Part shown: positions 1 through 5,805 of the stretch, in pieces
Layout: each line of letters opens with the position of its first letter
How positions within the stretch are numbered: position 1 is the stretch's first letter
From: ZC4RG35 sp964388105
Lineage (GTDB): Bacteria > Actinomycetota > Acidimicrobiia > Spongiisociales > ZC4RG35
Assembly: GCA_964388105.1 (NCBI GenBank)
Contig: CAYLYQ010000065.1
Location: 1 to 10,095 of the forward strand
Direction of reading: 5' to 3'
Length of the DNA: 10,095 bases
The notes under the pieces: generated by a model
The model's database searches: none
Told to the model about the DNA's origin: nothing
Seen by the model: only the letters and a program-made list of their open reading frames with translations
Made by a program: the position numbers and the translations under genes

Positions 1-2
1 TC

Positions 3-134
3 AGCCACTCCCTGCAGAGCGTCGCCGACTTCTGTGACCGCGTCATGTGGCTGGAGAAGGGGCGGGTGAAGCAAATAGGCCCTGCCGAGGAAGTGGTTGA
101 CGCCTACCGGCAAGAGACAACGGCAAATCACTAG
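3..134 (+). CDS. Polysaccharide ABC exporter, ATP-binding subunit (C-terminal end)
   Basis: This is the last 43 codons of a gene that starts before the window, ending in TAG at 132-134. The fragment opens with Ser-His, which fits the H-loop (switch) histidine of ABC ATPases, and continues with CDRVMWLEKGRVKQIGPAEE followed by VVDAY. That is the usual tail of the Wzt/TagH/RfbB group of ATPases, which energise export of lipid-linked O-antigen, capsule or teichoic acid across the inner membrane. Only about nine residues follow the conserved Tyr, so the C-terminal carbohydrate-binding domain of long Wzt proteins (E. coli O9a type) is absent. This is the short form. Its permease partner would lie upstream, out of view. 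The next gene starts 9 bases later. The family call is firm; the exported substrate is inferred from the neighbouring genes. Confidence 0.85.
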   Translation, partial: SHSLQSVADFCDRVMWLEKGRVKQIGPAEEVVDAYRQETTANH

Positions 135-143
135 GGTCGCCAC

Positions 144-767
144 ATGGAACCAGCCGAGGTCCAGGCGCTGCTTCTCGATGTGCAGAAATATGCCGCTGAA
201 CACGGCGGGAAGATCTACGCGCCCGTCGATCACCCCGCATTCGCAGGAATCCCCTATCACCACGGGCCGGAACGCTTTGAGCCCATAGCCCTGTACATGC
301 CGAGCGGTGTTTTCACGGCCTTGGACATTGGTACTCACTGGGGATACTTCGCGCACCGTCTGGAAGGCCTCGGGTTGCGTGTGACCGCCGCGGAGCATCT
401 GCCTGCCTATCTCGACTTCCTGTATCGCATTCGCTCTCTGTATGGCGACACCTTCGAAATCTTTCCAGAGTCGATCTTCGAAATGCCCCGCCCCGTACGT
501 TTTGATGTGATCCTGGGGCTAAACATCTTTCATCACTTCTTGAAGACCGAGCAGGCCTTTGATCAGTTCACCGAGTTCCTGAATCAGATCGAGTGCCAGG
601 CGTTGTTCTTCCAAGGCCACAACACCGCCGAAGGCCAGATGAAGAACTCCTACCGCAACTTCGAGCCCGACGAGTTCTGCCGGTTCCTCGTTGCGCAGGT
701 CCCCACCCTGACCGACTACCGAGAGATAGCCCGGTTCGGAAGCAGGCCGATGTTCCTACTCACTTGA
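144..767 (+). CDS. Class I SAM-dependent methyltransferase
   Basis: This 207-residue protein has a Rossmann-type methyltransferase core. Motif I is ALDIGTHWGYFAHRL (about residues 59-73), with the glycine-rich SAM loop. An acidic residue ends the second strand in AAEHLP (E84). The strand-4 region is DVILGLNIFHHF (121-132), as in many small-molecule methyltransferases. No signal peptide or membrane segment is visible, so it should be cytoplasmic. The ATG has a weak AGGG seven bases upstream (133-136) and lies 9 bases after the ABC ATPase stop. Its TGA overlaps the next ATG by one base (TGATG at 765-769), so the two genes are probably translationally coupled. A role in methylating a sugar, a nucleotide-sugar or the glycan end is inferred from the locus; the acceptor cannot be read from the sequence. 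Confidence 0.8.
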   Translation: MEPAEVQALLLDVQKYAAEHGGKIYAPVDHPAFAGIPYHHGPERFEPIALYMPSGVFTALDIGTHWGYFAHRLEGLGLRVTAAEHLPAYLDFLYRIRSLYGDTFEIFPESIFEMPRPVRFDVILGLNIFHHFLKTEQAFDQFTEFLNQIECQALFFQGHNTAEGQMKNSYRNFEPDEFCRFLVAQVPTLTDYREIARFGSRPMFLLT

Positions 768-1285
768 TGAACCCTGGTCTCACACTCGTGCATGGGCTTC
801 CGGGAGTGGGCAAGTCGAGCATGCTCAGGTCTCTTGCTCGAGATGATCGCGTCGTATTCGTTGATGCGACGAAATCGCCGGAGTGGGGTCAGACACCGAT
901 GTGGCGAATCTGCGCCACGCTCTATCAAGAGCAACCGCCGGGTCGCTGGTTTGTCACAGACGGATGGATGCCCAAACGCAAAGCCCGTGACCGTTTCGTC
1001 CAGGAAGTAACCCAAGCGATTCGTGTCGAAAGCGGCATTGAACTGAACCCTGTGCACATCGTCCTGATGGTCCTGGCCAATCCTCATGAGCTGCTCCGCA
1101 GGCGAAACCGGAGCCCGGAAGACCAAGCCAGACTGCACGCCGAGCTGGAGATGGGATCGGCGCTCTACCCGTACAGCCCCTTCGTCGTCCATCCGGGTCA
1201 AAGCCCGGACGCGCTCGCTCACCGATTCAGGAGACGAATCGATAGATGGGCGCAGCGTGGTTGGATCGACAAATCGGCACGATAA
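767..1285 (+). CDS. Small P-loop NTPase, kinase-like
   Basis: This 172-residue protein has a perfect Walker A near its N-terminus, GLPGVGKS (residues 10-17), preceded by a hydrophobic strand (LTLVH). A second hydrophobic strand, WFVTDGW (61-67), may supply the acidic residue D65. The arginine-rich run RRRNRSPED (111-119) resembles the lid of small-molecule kinases. The size and layout fit the adenylate/shikimate/gluconate-kinase-like P-loop fold, but the substrate is not recognisable. The ATG at 767 was chosen because Walker A usually sits near the start of such proteins and because it overlaps the preceding stop (TGATG). The frame stays open upstream to 593, but only through the methyltransferase gene. 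A kinase or sulfotransferase-like role on a glycan precursor is possible but not shown. Confidence 0.7.
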   Translation: MNPGLTLVHGLPGVGKSSMLRSLARDDRVVFVDATKSPEWGQTPMWRICATLYQEQPPGRWFVTDGWMPKRKARDRFVQEVTQAIRVESGIELNPVHIVLMVLANPHELLRRRNRSPEDQARLHAELEMGSALYPYSPFVVHPGQSPDALAHRFRRRIDRWAQRGWIDKSAR

Positions 1286-1325
1286 GGTCGATTGTCGGGA
1301 CCCAGGCGGCGCATACACCGACGGC

Positions 1326-1331
1326 TAACGT
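1326..1331 (+). promoter_or_regulatory. Possible -10 element upstream of the membrane/methyltransferase gene
   Basis: TAACGT matches the TANNNT actinobacterial -10 pattern and ends nine bases before the ATG at 1341. No Shine-Dalgarno precedes that ATG, and no convincing -35 is seen at 16-18 bases. If used, it would give a transcript with almost no leader. The 55-base intergenic stretch 1286-1340 holds nothing else I recognise. Confidence 0.25.
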
Positions 1332-1340
1332 GCTTGGCCG

Positions 1341-1697
1341 ATGCTGAGGAATTCCAGAATCCTGAGGCGGATAGCTCTCGGCGGGGCCGTTGCCGCCATT
1401 CTCGTTTCATGTGCCGCGTTCACCTTGGCGGTCGTCCAGTCCCTGACCGCAGGAGCTGCGGATATCACCACAGCATTGGCCGTTGGTTTCCTTGCACTCG
1501 GAGCTTTCGCCTTTGCCTTCTTCTTCATCTACATACTGGACACACGACGGGACTCCCGGACTCTTCGGAGTATCGCCAACTACTCAAAGCTCGCCGCCAT
1601 CCGGACACGGTCGATCGCCACCCAGTCATCACAGGTGATTGCTGGGGTTCGGACCCTCCAGGATCGTCCGTTGCCCCCGTCGATGGAGTACCTCGAC
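1341..1697 (+). CDS. Two-helix membrane N-terminus, probably of the methyltransferase at 1708-2505 (cut by gap)
   Basis: These 119 codons run from an ATG to the 10-N gap. After a basic start (MLRNSRILRR) there are two hydrophobic segments, about residues 11-33 and 43-65, separated by a short polar loop. The second is followed by a basic stretch (DTRRDSRTLR), which suggests both ends face the cytoplasm. The rest is polar and probably helical (NYSKLAAIRTRSIATQSSQV). The last whole codon before the gap is GAC at 1695-1697. The methyltransferase frame resumes on a codon boundary at 1708 with a similar polar helical stretch and no intervening stop, so the two pieces are most simply one gene: two membrane helices, a linker or coiled region, and a methyltransferase domain. 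If they are separate genes, this would be a small membrane protein of unknown role. Confidence 0.6.
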
Positions 1698-1707
1698 NNN
1701 NNNNNNN
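1698..1707. other. Assembly gap (10 N)
   Basis: Ten undetermined bases whose true length is unknown. Taken as written, the gap shifts the frame between the upstream and downstream coding pieces. A true length that is a multiple of three would join them. Confidence 0.95.
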
Positions 1708-2505
1708 ATGCAGATAACCGAGTCGTTCACCGAGCAGAGCATCGACCTGCACTCGGAGATCGCGACATCCACCAATCATCTTCTCGAACGCACCCAGGAG
1801 TTGCTGTCCGCCATCGCCGCCGTGAACGCCTGGGCGTCGCCGGGTGATCAATCGCTCTCTCTGGAACTCGAGAAAGCCATCGACCGCATCTACGCCCTTG
1901 GAGAAGGCCTGCTGGCCACTTACACCCTCCGGCCGTCGGCTCCGTTGGCGCCGATGCGAGGCTGGGCCATTTCGCCTGACCTGTCTGCTCTCCTGGTGTA
2001 TCTCATCGCTGCGGAGCGTCCGACCACGATCATCGAGATGGGGAGTGGCGTCTCCACCGCCATCATGGGCCTGGCGCTCTCCCAAGCAGGGACCGGCCGC
2101 CTCATCTCTCTTGAGCACGATCCCGAATACGCCGCCAAGACCGAGGCGATGCTCCGCGTTCACGGTATCGACCACCTCGTCAATGTTGTGCATGCCCCGC
2201 TGGTCGAACACGAAGTCAACGGCCAGACCGTCCTCTGGTATGACATGAGCGCGGTGGATCTCGACGGGCCGATCGACCTCATCGTCATTGACGGACCGCC
2301 CAAGACCAGCGGGCCCCGAGCGCGCTACCCCGCCCTTCACATTCTCAAGGAGCACATCCAGCCGGGAACCGTGATCGTGGTCGACGACGCCAACCGAAAG
2401 GAAGAGGTCGAGATGATCTCGTCCTGGAACGAGGAAGTTCGGCCCCTTTCGGTGGAGTTCCTCCCACATGAGAAGGGAACCGCGGTCATCCGAATCCCCG
2501 AATGA
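1708..2505 (+). CDS. Class I SAM-dependent methyltransferase (Methyltransf_24-like), probably C-terminal part of a membrane-anchored protein
   Basis: This piece spans 265 codons after the gap. Residues 1-75 are polar and helical (HSEIATSTNHLLERTQELLS), plausibly a continuation of the helix before the gap. The catalytic domain follows: motif I TIIEMGSGVSTAI (107-119), strand 2 ending LEHDPEY (135-141) with its acidic ribose-binding residue, strand 4 DLIVIDGPP (190-198) and strand 5 TVIVVDDANR (221-230). IDGPP and VDDA are typical of the Methyltransf_24 group common in glycan and natural-product clusters. The ATG at 1708 directly abuts the gap and is probably internal, with the true start at 1341. 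The stop overlaps the next gene by four bases (ATGA, 2502-2505). The acceptor is unknown. Fused to the membrane helices, it would work at the inner face of the membrane, perhaps on a lipid-linked glycan. Confidence 0.78.
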   Translation: MQITESFTEQSIDLHSEIATSTNHLLERTQELLSAIAAVNAWASPGDQSLSLELEKAIDRIYALGEGLLATYTLRPSAPLAPMRGWAISPDLSALLVYLIAAERPTTIIEMGSGVSTAIMGLALSQAGTGRLISLEHDPEYAAKTEAMLRVHGIDHLVNVVHAPLVEHEVNGQTVLWYDMSAVDLDGPIDLIVIDGPPKTSGPRARYPALHILKEHIQPGTVIVVDDANRKEEVEMISSWNEEVRPLSVEFLPHEKGTAVIRIPE

Positions 2506-3755
2506 GTGCGCTCGGCGAACCGACTGGACCTCACTCGGAGAGAAGGCGAGTCACGTTCTCGCTTCGACGCAGCGACCGATCCCTGACCATCGAAGCCTCA
2601 GGAATCGAGGGAAGTGCCTGGCGGGACTTCGGGTGGCTGCACGCGCCGGTCAACCGACCCGTGCGCGTGGCTCTGACCGACCCCCGGCTCGAGTACCGCT
2701 GGTCGGACGGCGCGATCGACCCTCACGGAGACGCACTGGCGGCAAGCGCGTTGTTCGCATTCTTCCCACTCCTTGCCAGACAGCCGGTGGAGGTGACGTT
2801 CGACTGGCCAACCTCGGCCCGGGTCAGCACCGGCGTCGGGTTGCTCCCCGCTGACATGACCGTTGGCAGATGCGGGGTATCGGAACCACTGGATCCGATC
2901 GAAGCAAGCGTGTTGAGCTTCGGCGGTGGCATGGACTCGCTGTCGATGACCGTTCTCTACCCCGACGCACGACCCGTATACGAGGCGCCCCTATCACTGT
3001 TCGAGGGACGGATGACGTCGGCGGTCACGGACGGCGACTACTTCAAGGAGCGCGACGGGCTCGTGGTGTTCACCAACCAGCGTTCGCTATACGACACCTG
3101 GGGCGTTGGCAGTTGGCCTTCCGTTCTCATGGCGGCACTCTTCACCGGGCACGCCACGATCGTCACCGGCTTGAACGCCTTGGACAATGCCTTTCTCACC
3201 AAGGGGTACGGATACAGGGAGCCACGCACAACCGTGGACTTTCAGTTCTTTGCATTCCTGGAGCACCTTGGGTTTCGCGTGGTCCAAACCATGTGGAAGT
3301 CGGAAGTGGTTTCCGCCGCCCTACTCGAGAAATCAGCCCTCCTCGAAGAGTCCGCCTATTGCGGGCGGATCCCGACGCGCGACTGTGGACGCTGCTCAAA
3401 GTGTTTGCGTCGGCGCATGCTGAAGACCCTCGTCACCGGGGACAAGTCAGTCGTCGAAGCGTTCGACCCCGACCACGGCACCATCGCCGCGCTCACCGAA
3501 CGACCCCTCGGTTGGGGTCACGTATACGGCCTGGCATTCCAGAAGAAGCTGCTACCAGCCTGGCTCCGGACCCATGTGATCGACGCTGTCACGGCATACG
3601 ATCGGCTCGACTTCCTCGAGCGGTACTACCACCCTGCTCTCCTCCCCTCTCGCGTCACGGCTGCGGAGATCCCTCTGGTGCTCGCAGGACTGGAGGAGAA
3701 CGGCCTGGCCGCGATGAGTCACGCGGACCAGCTCGCGTTGACTGCATTCCGATGA
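2502..3755 (+). CDS. PP-loop ATP pyrophosphatase-like protein with QueC-like zinc cysteines
   Basis: This 417-residue cytoplasmic protein starts at the ATG of an ATGA overlap. Residues 1-130 form a separate, beta-rich N-terminal region I do not recognise. At 139-146 is SFGGGMDS, a close variant of the SGGxDS PP-loop used by ATP pyrophosphatases (QueC, GuaA, asparagine synthetase, WbpG) to adenylate a carbonyl or carboxylate. TGLNALDNAF (222-231) sits where QueC-type enzymes have a substrate and ATP loop. Four cysteines at 287, 295, 298 and 301 (C-x7-C-x2-C-x2-C, within CGRIPTRDCGRCSKCLRRR) closely match the zinc site of QueC. The C-terminal 110 residues are helical. No other queuosine genes are present, and the polysaccharide context suggests amide, amidine or nitrile-type chemistry on a sugar or its substituent. 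It may belong to an uncharacterised PP-loop family (perhaps DUF6395). The fold call is good; the reaction is unknown. Confidence 0.75.
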   Translation: MSALGEPTGPHSERRRVTFSLRRSDRSLTIEASGIEGSAWRDFGWLHAPVNRPVRVALTDPRLEYRWSDGAIDPHGDALAASALFAFFPLLARQPVEVTFDWPTSARVSTGVGLLPADMTVGRCGVSEPLDPIEASVLSFGGGMDSLSMTVLYPDARPVYEAPLSLFEGRMTSAVTDGDYFKERDGLVVFTNQRSLYDTWGVGSWPSVLMAALFTGHATIVTGLNALDNAFLTKGYGYREPRTTVDFQFFAFLEHLGFRVVQTMWKSEVVSAALLEKSALLEESAYCGRIPTRDCGRCSKCLRRRMLKTLVTGDKSVVEAFDPDHGTIAALTERPLGWGHVYGLAFQKKLLPAWLRTHVIDAVTAYDRLDFLERYYHPALLPSRVTAAEIPLVLAGLEENGLAAMSHADQLALTAFR

Positions 3756-3784
3756 GGACTACAGAACCGCGATCGCCCTATCGC

Positions 3785-3790
3785 TAGCCT
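3785..3790 (+). promoter_or_regulatory. Possible -10 element for the 3795 gene
   Basis: TAGCCT matches TANNNT and ends four bases before the ATG at 3795, slightly closer than usual for a leaderless start. The 39-base interval has no Shine-Dalgarno. It does contain a small inverted repeat, GCGAT (3769-3773) with ATCGC (3780-3784), that could be an operator or chance. Weak support. Confidence 0.18.
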
Positions 3791-3794
3791 CGAC

Positions 3795-4364
3795 ATGAAT
3801 GAGATCTGTGAGGCCGGCGAGCCCGGCCAGGACGCCCATTTGAAGTACCCAGGAGGTCGCCTTCCCCGCCTTTGGCCGGTTGTCTGCCTTCTGGCCATTG
3901 CACTGGCAATCAATCTCACCGATTTCTACCGAATAGAGACAACCCACCAGAACGCCGCCGTGTGGAAGGTCAACCCGATTGCACCGGACATGCAAACGAT
4001 CGTGGTGCGATCGGGCAATGAAGCCGTGACGAGCCGATACCTGCTCCCGTCCAGCATCCAGGTCGTTACGGGGGGAGGCGCCCGTATCGAAGCCCATGGC
4101 AACGCCCCCGTGGCAATCGACTCGCTTCATGGCCTGGGCCTGGTTCGCTCTTACGTGATCGGGGAGCATGACCCCCACCTGACAGCTGCGCAAGCCAAAG
4201 ACCTCGAGAGCTGGATCCGATTCGAGGGGGAGGACTTGGTCACGGGGCACTTCGCGGTGGCGACTGCAGATGGGCCTGCGGACACCCTGCTGATCTACCA
4301 ACGGAACGGCACAACCCTCTTCGTCGACCAACGACTCGTCTCACTCTTGGGCCTCCAACCGTGA
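3795..4364 (+). CDS. Single-pass membrane protein of unknown function
   Basis: This 189-residue protein has a polar N-terminal tail (1-24), one hydrophobic segment at about 25-42 (RLWPVVCLLAIALAINLTDF) and a 145-residue soluble remainder. Positive charge before the helix (K17, R22, R25) predicts N-terminus inside and the rest outside, as in a type II anchor. The outer part alternates strands and turns (for example PSSIQVVTGGGARIEAHG) with no catalytic motif I can name. The start at 3795 is the ATG giving a sensible N-in anchor; no Shine-Dalgarno is present. Its TGA overlaps the GTG of the GT-C-like protein by four bases (GTGA, 4361-4364), so the two are probably made in fixed ratio and may act together. 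I do not recognise a family. An accessory to the membrane glycosyltransferase is an inference from coupling only. Confidence 0.65.
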   Translation: MNEICEAGEPGQDAHLKYPGGRLPRLWPVVCLLAIALAINLTDFYRIETTHQNAAVWKVNPIAPDMQTIVVRSGNEAVTSRYLLPSSIQVVTGGGARIEAHGNAPVAIDSLHGLGLVRSYVIGEHDPHLTAAQAKDLESWIRFEGEDLVTGHFAVATADGPADTLLIYQRNGTTLFVDQRLVSLLGLQP

Positions 4365-5791
4365 TCGGAGAGGCTTTGGCTGTGACGGGTTTGCTGTCTG
4401 CTGGTGAGTCATACCTTCGATTGGCTGGAACACGACGACCGTTCCTCGTCGCCAGCCTGGCCTTACCTACCGGTGCAGCCCTGGTTGCCCTGGTTGGGAT
4501 GCTTGCCACCCTCACCCGTCTCCCTGTTCGACCCGCCGTGGCCGTGGGCGGATTAGCCGGGTCGCTGCTCCTGGTCAGCACTTCACGAAGGGTCAGATCG
4601 CGGAGGGATTGGCTGCTGTTGGGAGGACTGGTCGCGACGATTTGGCTTCTCGTTCTCCTCATCACCGAATCCCAGGTGGCCATTCTCACTTTGGACTCCT
4701 TCGCCTACGGGAAGTCCGCCGCCTTGTTCCGAGACGGCACCGCCTTGCATCACACGGCTGGGCTGCTCGAGCGCCGTTCGATGGGTCTGGCCTATGTCCA
4801 TGCCATCGCCATAAACGTCACAGGAGCCAGCTTCCTGCCGACTCTGAGTCCACTGCTCGCCATCTGCTGCCTCGTCTTTCTCGGCTATGCATCAATCAGG
4901 GCATTGTCCGCCGGAGGACCCTCCAACAGGGCCACCGTCACGGTGGGATTGCTTCTCATGCTCATGGTGATGACGAGTCACCGCATGGCTTATGCCGCGT
5001 TCTACATGAACTCTCACATGTGGGTCGCGACCTGTGTGGCAATCGTCAGCGGGATGGCCCTACTCACCGTCATCGAAAGAGACCGATCAGGAATCGGCAG
5101 GTGGGAGGTGGCCGTGGCTCCTTCCCTGGCTGCACTCGTACTCCTTCGGCCCGAAGGTGCCTTGCTGGGAGTGCTACTGATCTATCCCGTCGTGGTCTGG
5201 ACCTGGGCCAACATCGACCGATCGGCCAAATCCCTGCTCTTGATCGTGCTGGGTGCGACCACCTTGCTGTGGCACGCCGCGATCTTGTGGCCTCGTTTCG
5301 AGAACGTCCCCACGAGCGTGATCGGAATGTCTGTCGTCGGACTCGTCATCCTGGCGACGCCAATGCTGCTCAGGCCCGATCGGACCCTCCCCCCACGCCT
5401 GACCGTTCCCGCGACGTGGGCGGTGATCGTCGGGGCGACGGCGCTGATGGCCATCGTGGAGTCAGACACGGTTGTTCGAAGCGCCAACGCCACATATCAG
5501 AACGTGATCCGAGGTGAGGGCCTGTGGGGCGCGTCCCTCGTACTGCTCATCATCGGCGCCACCCTGGCGTGGCTCCTGTACAAATCTCCTCCCACGGTCG
5601 TGCCGATGTTTCCCTTCCTCGCCTACTTGCCAGTCGCGCTGTTCCTGGCAATAGCGCGAGGCGGCGCGTATCGGGTTGGGCCAGGCGACTCCTTCAACCG
5701 GATGCTGATCCACCTCGTACCACTCCTTGTCCTCGGAATCGCGGCCTCACTCTCCGGGAGTCCCCGGTGGGCCCGGACAGCCTCCCCGTAG
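4361..5791 (+). CDS. Polytopic membrane protein, possible GT-C glycosyltransferase
   Basis: This 476-residue integral membrane protein has about twelve hydrophobic segments, for example near 27-50, 58-73, 84-103, 158-178, 191-206, 218-237, 253-280, 290-310, 318-336, 350-366, 389-407, 412-431 and 447-465. Between the third and fourth segments is a long loop with LTLDSFAYGKSAALFRDG (109-126). An acidic residue in an early extracytoplasmic loop is the hallmark of GT-C enzymes, which use polyprenyl-phosphate sugars. LLRPEGALLG (261-270) resembles the R-x-E-G turn seen in such families. No Wzx, Wzy or ligase signature is obvious, but Wzy-like polymerases diverge widely and remain an alternative. 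The GTG start at 4361 lies in a GTGA overlap. The next gene starts 14 bases after the stop. Membrane topology is firm; the enzyme class is tentative. Confidence 0.6.
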   Translation: MIGEALAVTGLLSAGESYLRLAGTRRPFLVASLALPTGAALVALVGMLATLTRLPVRPAVAVGGLAGSLLLVSTSRRVRSRRDWLLLGGLVATIWLLVLLITESQVAILTLDSFAYGKSAALFRDGTALHHTAGLLERRSMGLAYVHAIAINVTGASFLPTLSPLLAICCLVFLGYASIRALSAGGPSNRATVTVGLLLMLMVMTSHRMAYAAFYMNSHMWVATCVAIVSGMALLTVIERDRSGIGRWEVAVAPSLAALVLLRPEGALLGVLLIYPVVVWTWANIDRSAKSLLLIVLGATTLLWHAAILWPRFENVPTSVIGMSVVGLVILATPMLLRPDRTLPPRLTVPATWAVIVGATALMAIVESDTVVRSANATYQNVIRGEGLWGASLVLLIIGATLAWLLYKSPPTVVPMFPFLAYLPVALFLAIARGGAYRVGPGDSFNRMLIHLVPLLVLGIAASLSGSPRWARTASP

Positions 5792-5792
5792 G

Positions 5793-5798
5793 TAGTGT
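5793..5798 (+). promoter_or_regulatory. Possible leaderless -10 element for the glycosyltransferase gene
   Basis: TAGTGT ends seven bases before the ATG at 5806. That is the spacing expected if transcription begins on the A of the start codon. There is no Shine-Dalgarno before 5806 and no clear -35. It lies just after the preceding stop, so it would be an internal start within the cluster. Confidence 0.28.
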
Positions 5799-5805
5799 GA
5801 CGGCG

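Noticed and set aside
593..766. Upstream extension of the kinase-like frame
   Set aside because: It runs inside the methyltransferase gene, and Walker A would be moved far from the N-terminus.
1525..2469. Minus-strand open frame of 314 codons crossing the 10-N gap
   Set aside because: It overlaps the methyltransferase, which has clear SAM motifs on the plus strand. The frame only stays open because N codons are read through.
3738..3765. TTGACT, 16 bases, TACAGA as a promoter for the 3795 gene
   Set aside because: The -35 is good but the second hexamer lacks the final T of a -10. It lies at the end of the PP-loop coding region, so chance is likely.
3769..3784. GCGATCGC palindrome and GCGAT/ATCGC hairpin
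   Set aside because: Too short and single-copy; such palindromes are frequent in GC-rich DNA and no second site was seen.
3759..4331. Minus-strand open frame of 190 codons opposite the single-pass membrane protein
   Set aside because: The plus-strand frame has a sensible membrane anchor and a GTGA overlap with the next gene; the minus-strand product has no such support.
5524..5805. Upstream extension of the glycosyltransferase frame
   Set aside because: It overlaps the last membrane helices of the preceding gene and has low-complexity arginine/proline-rich translation; a start at 5806 or 5797 is better.
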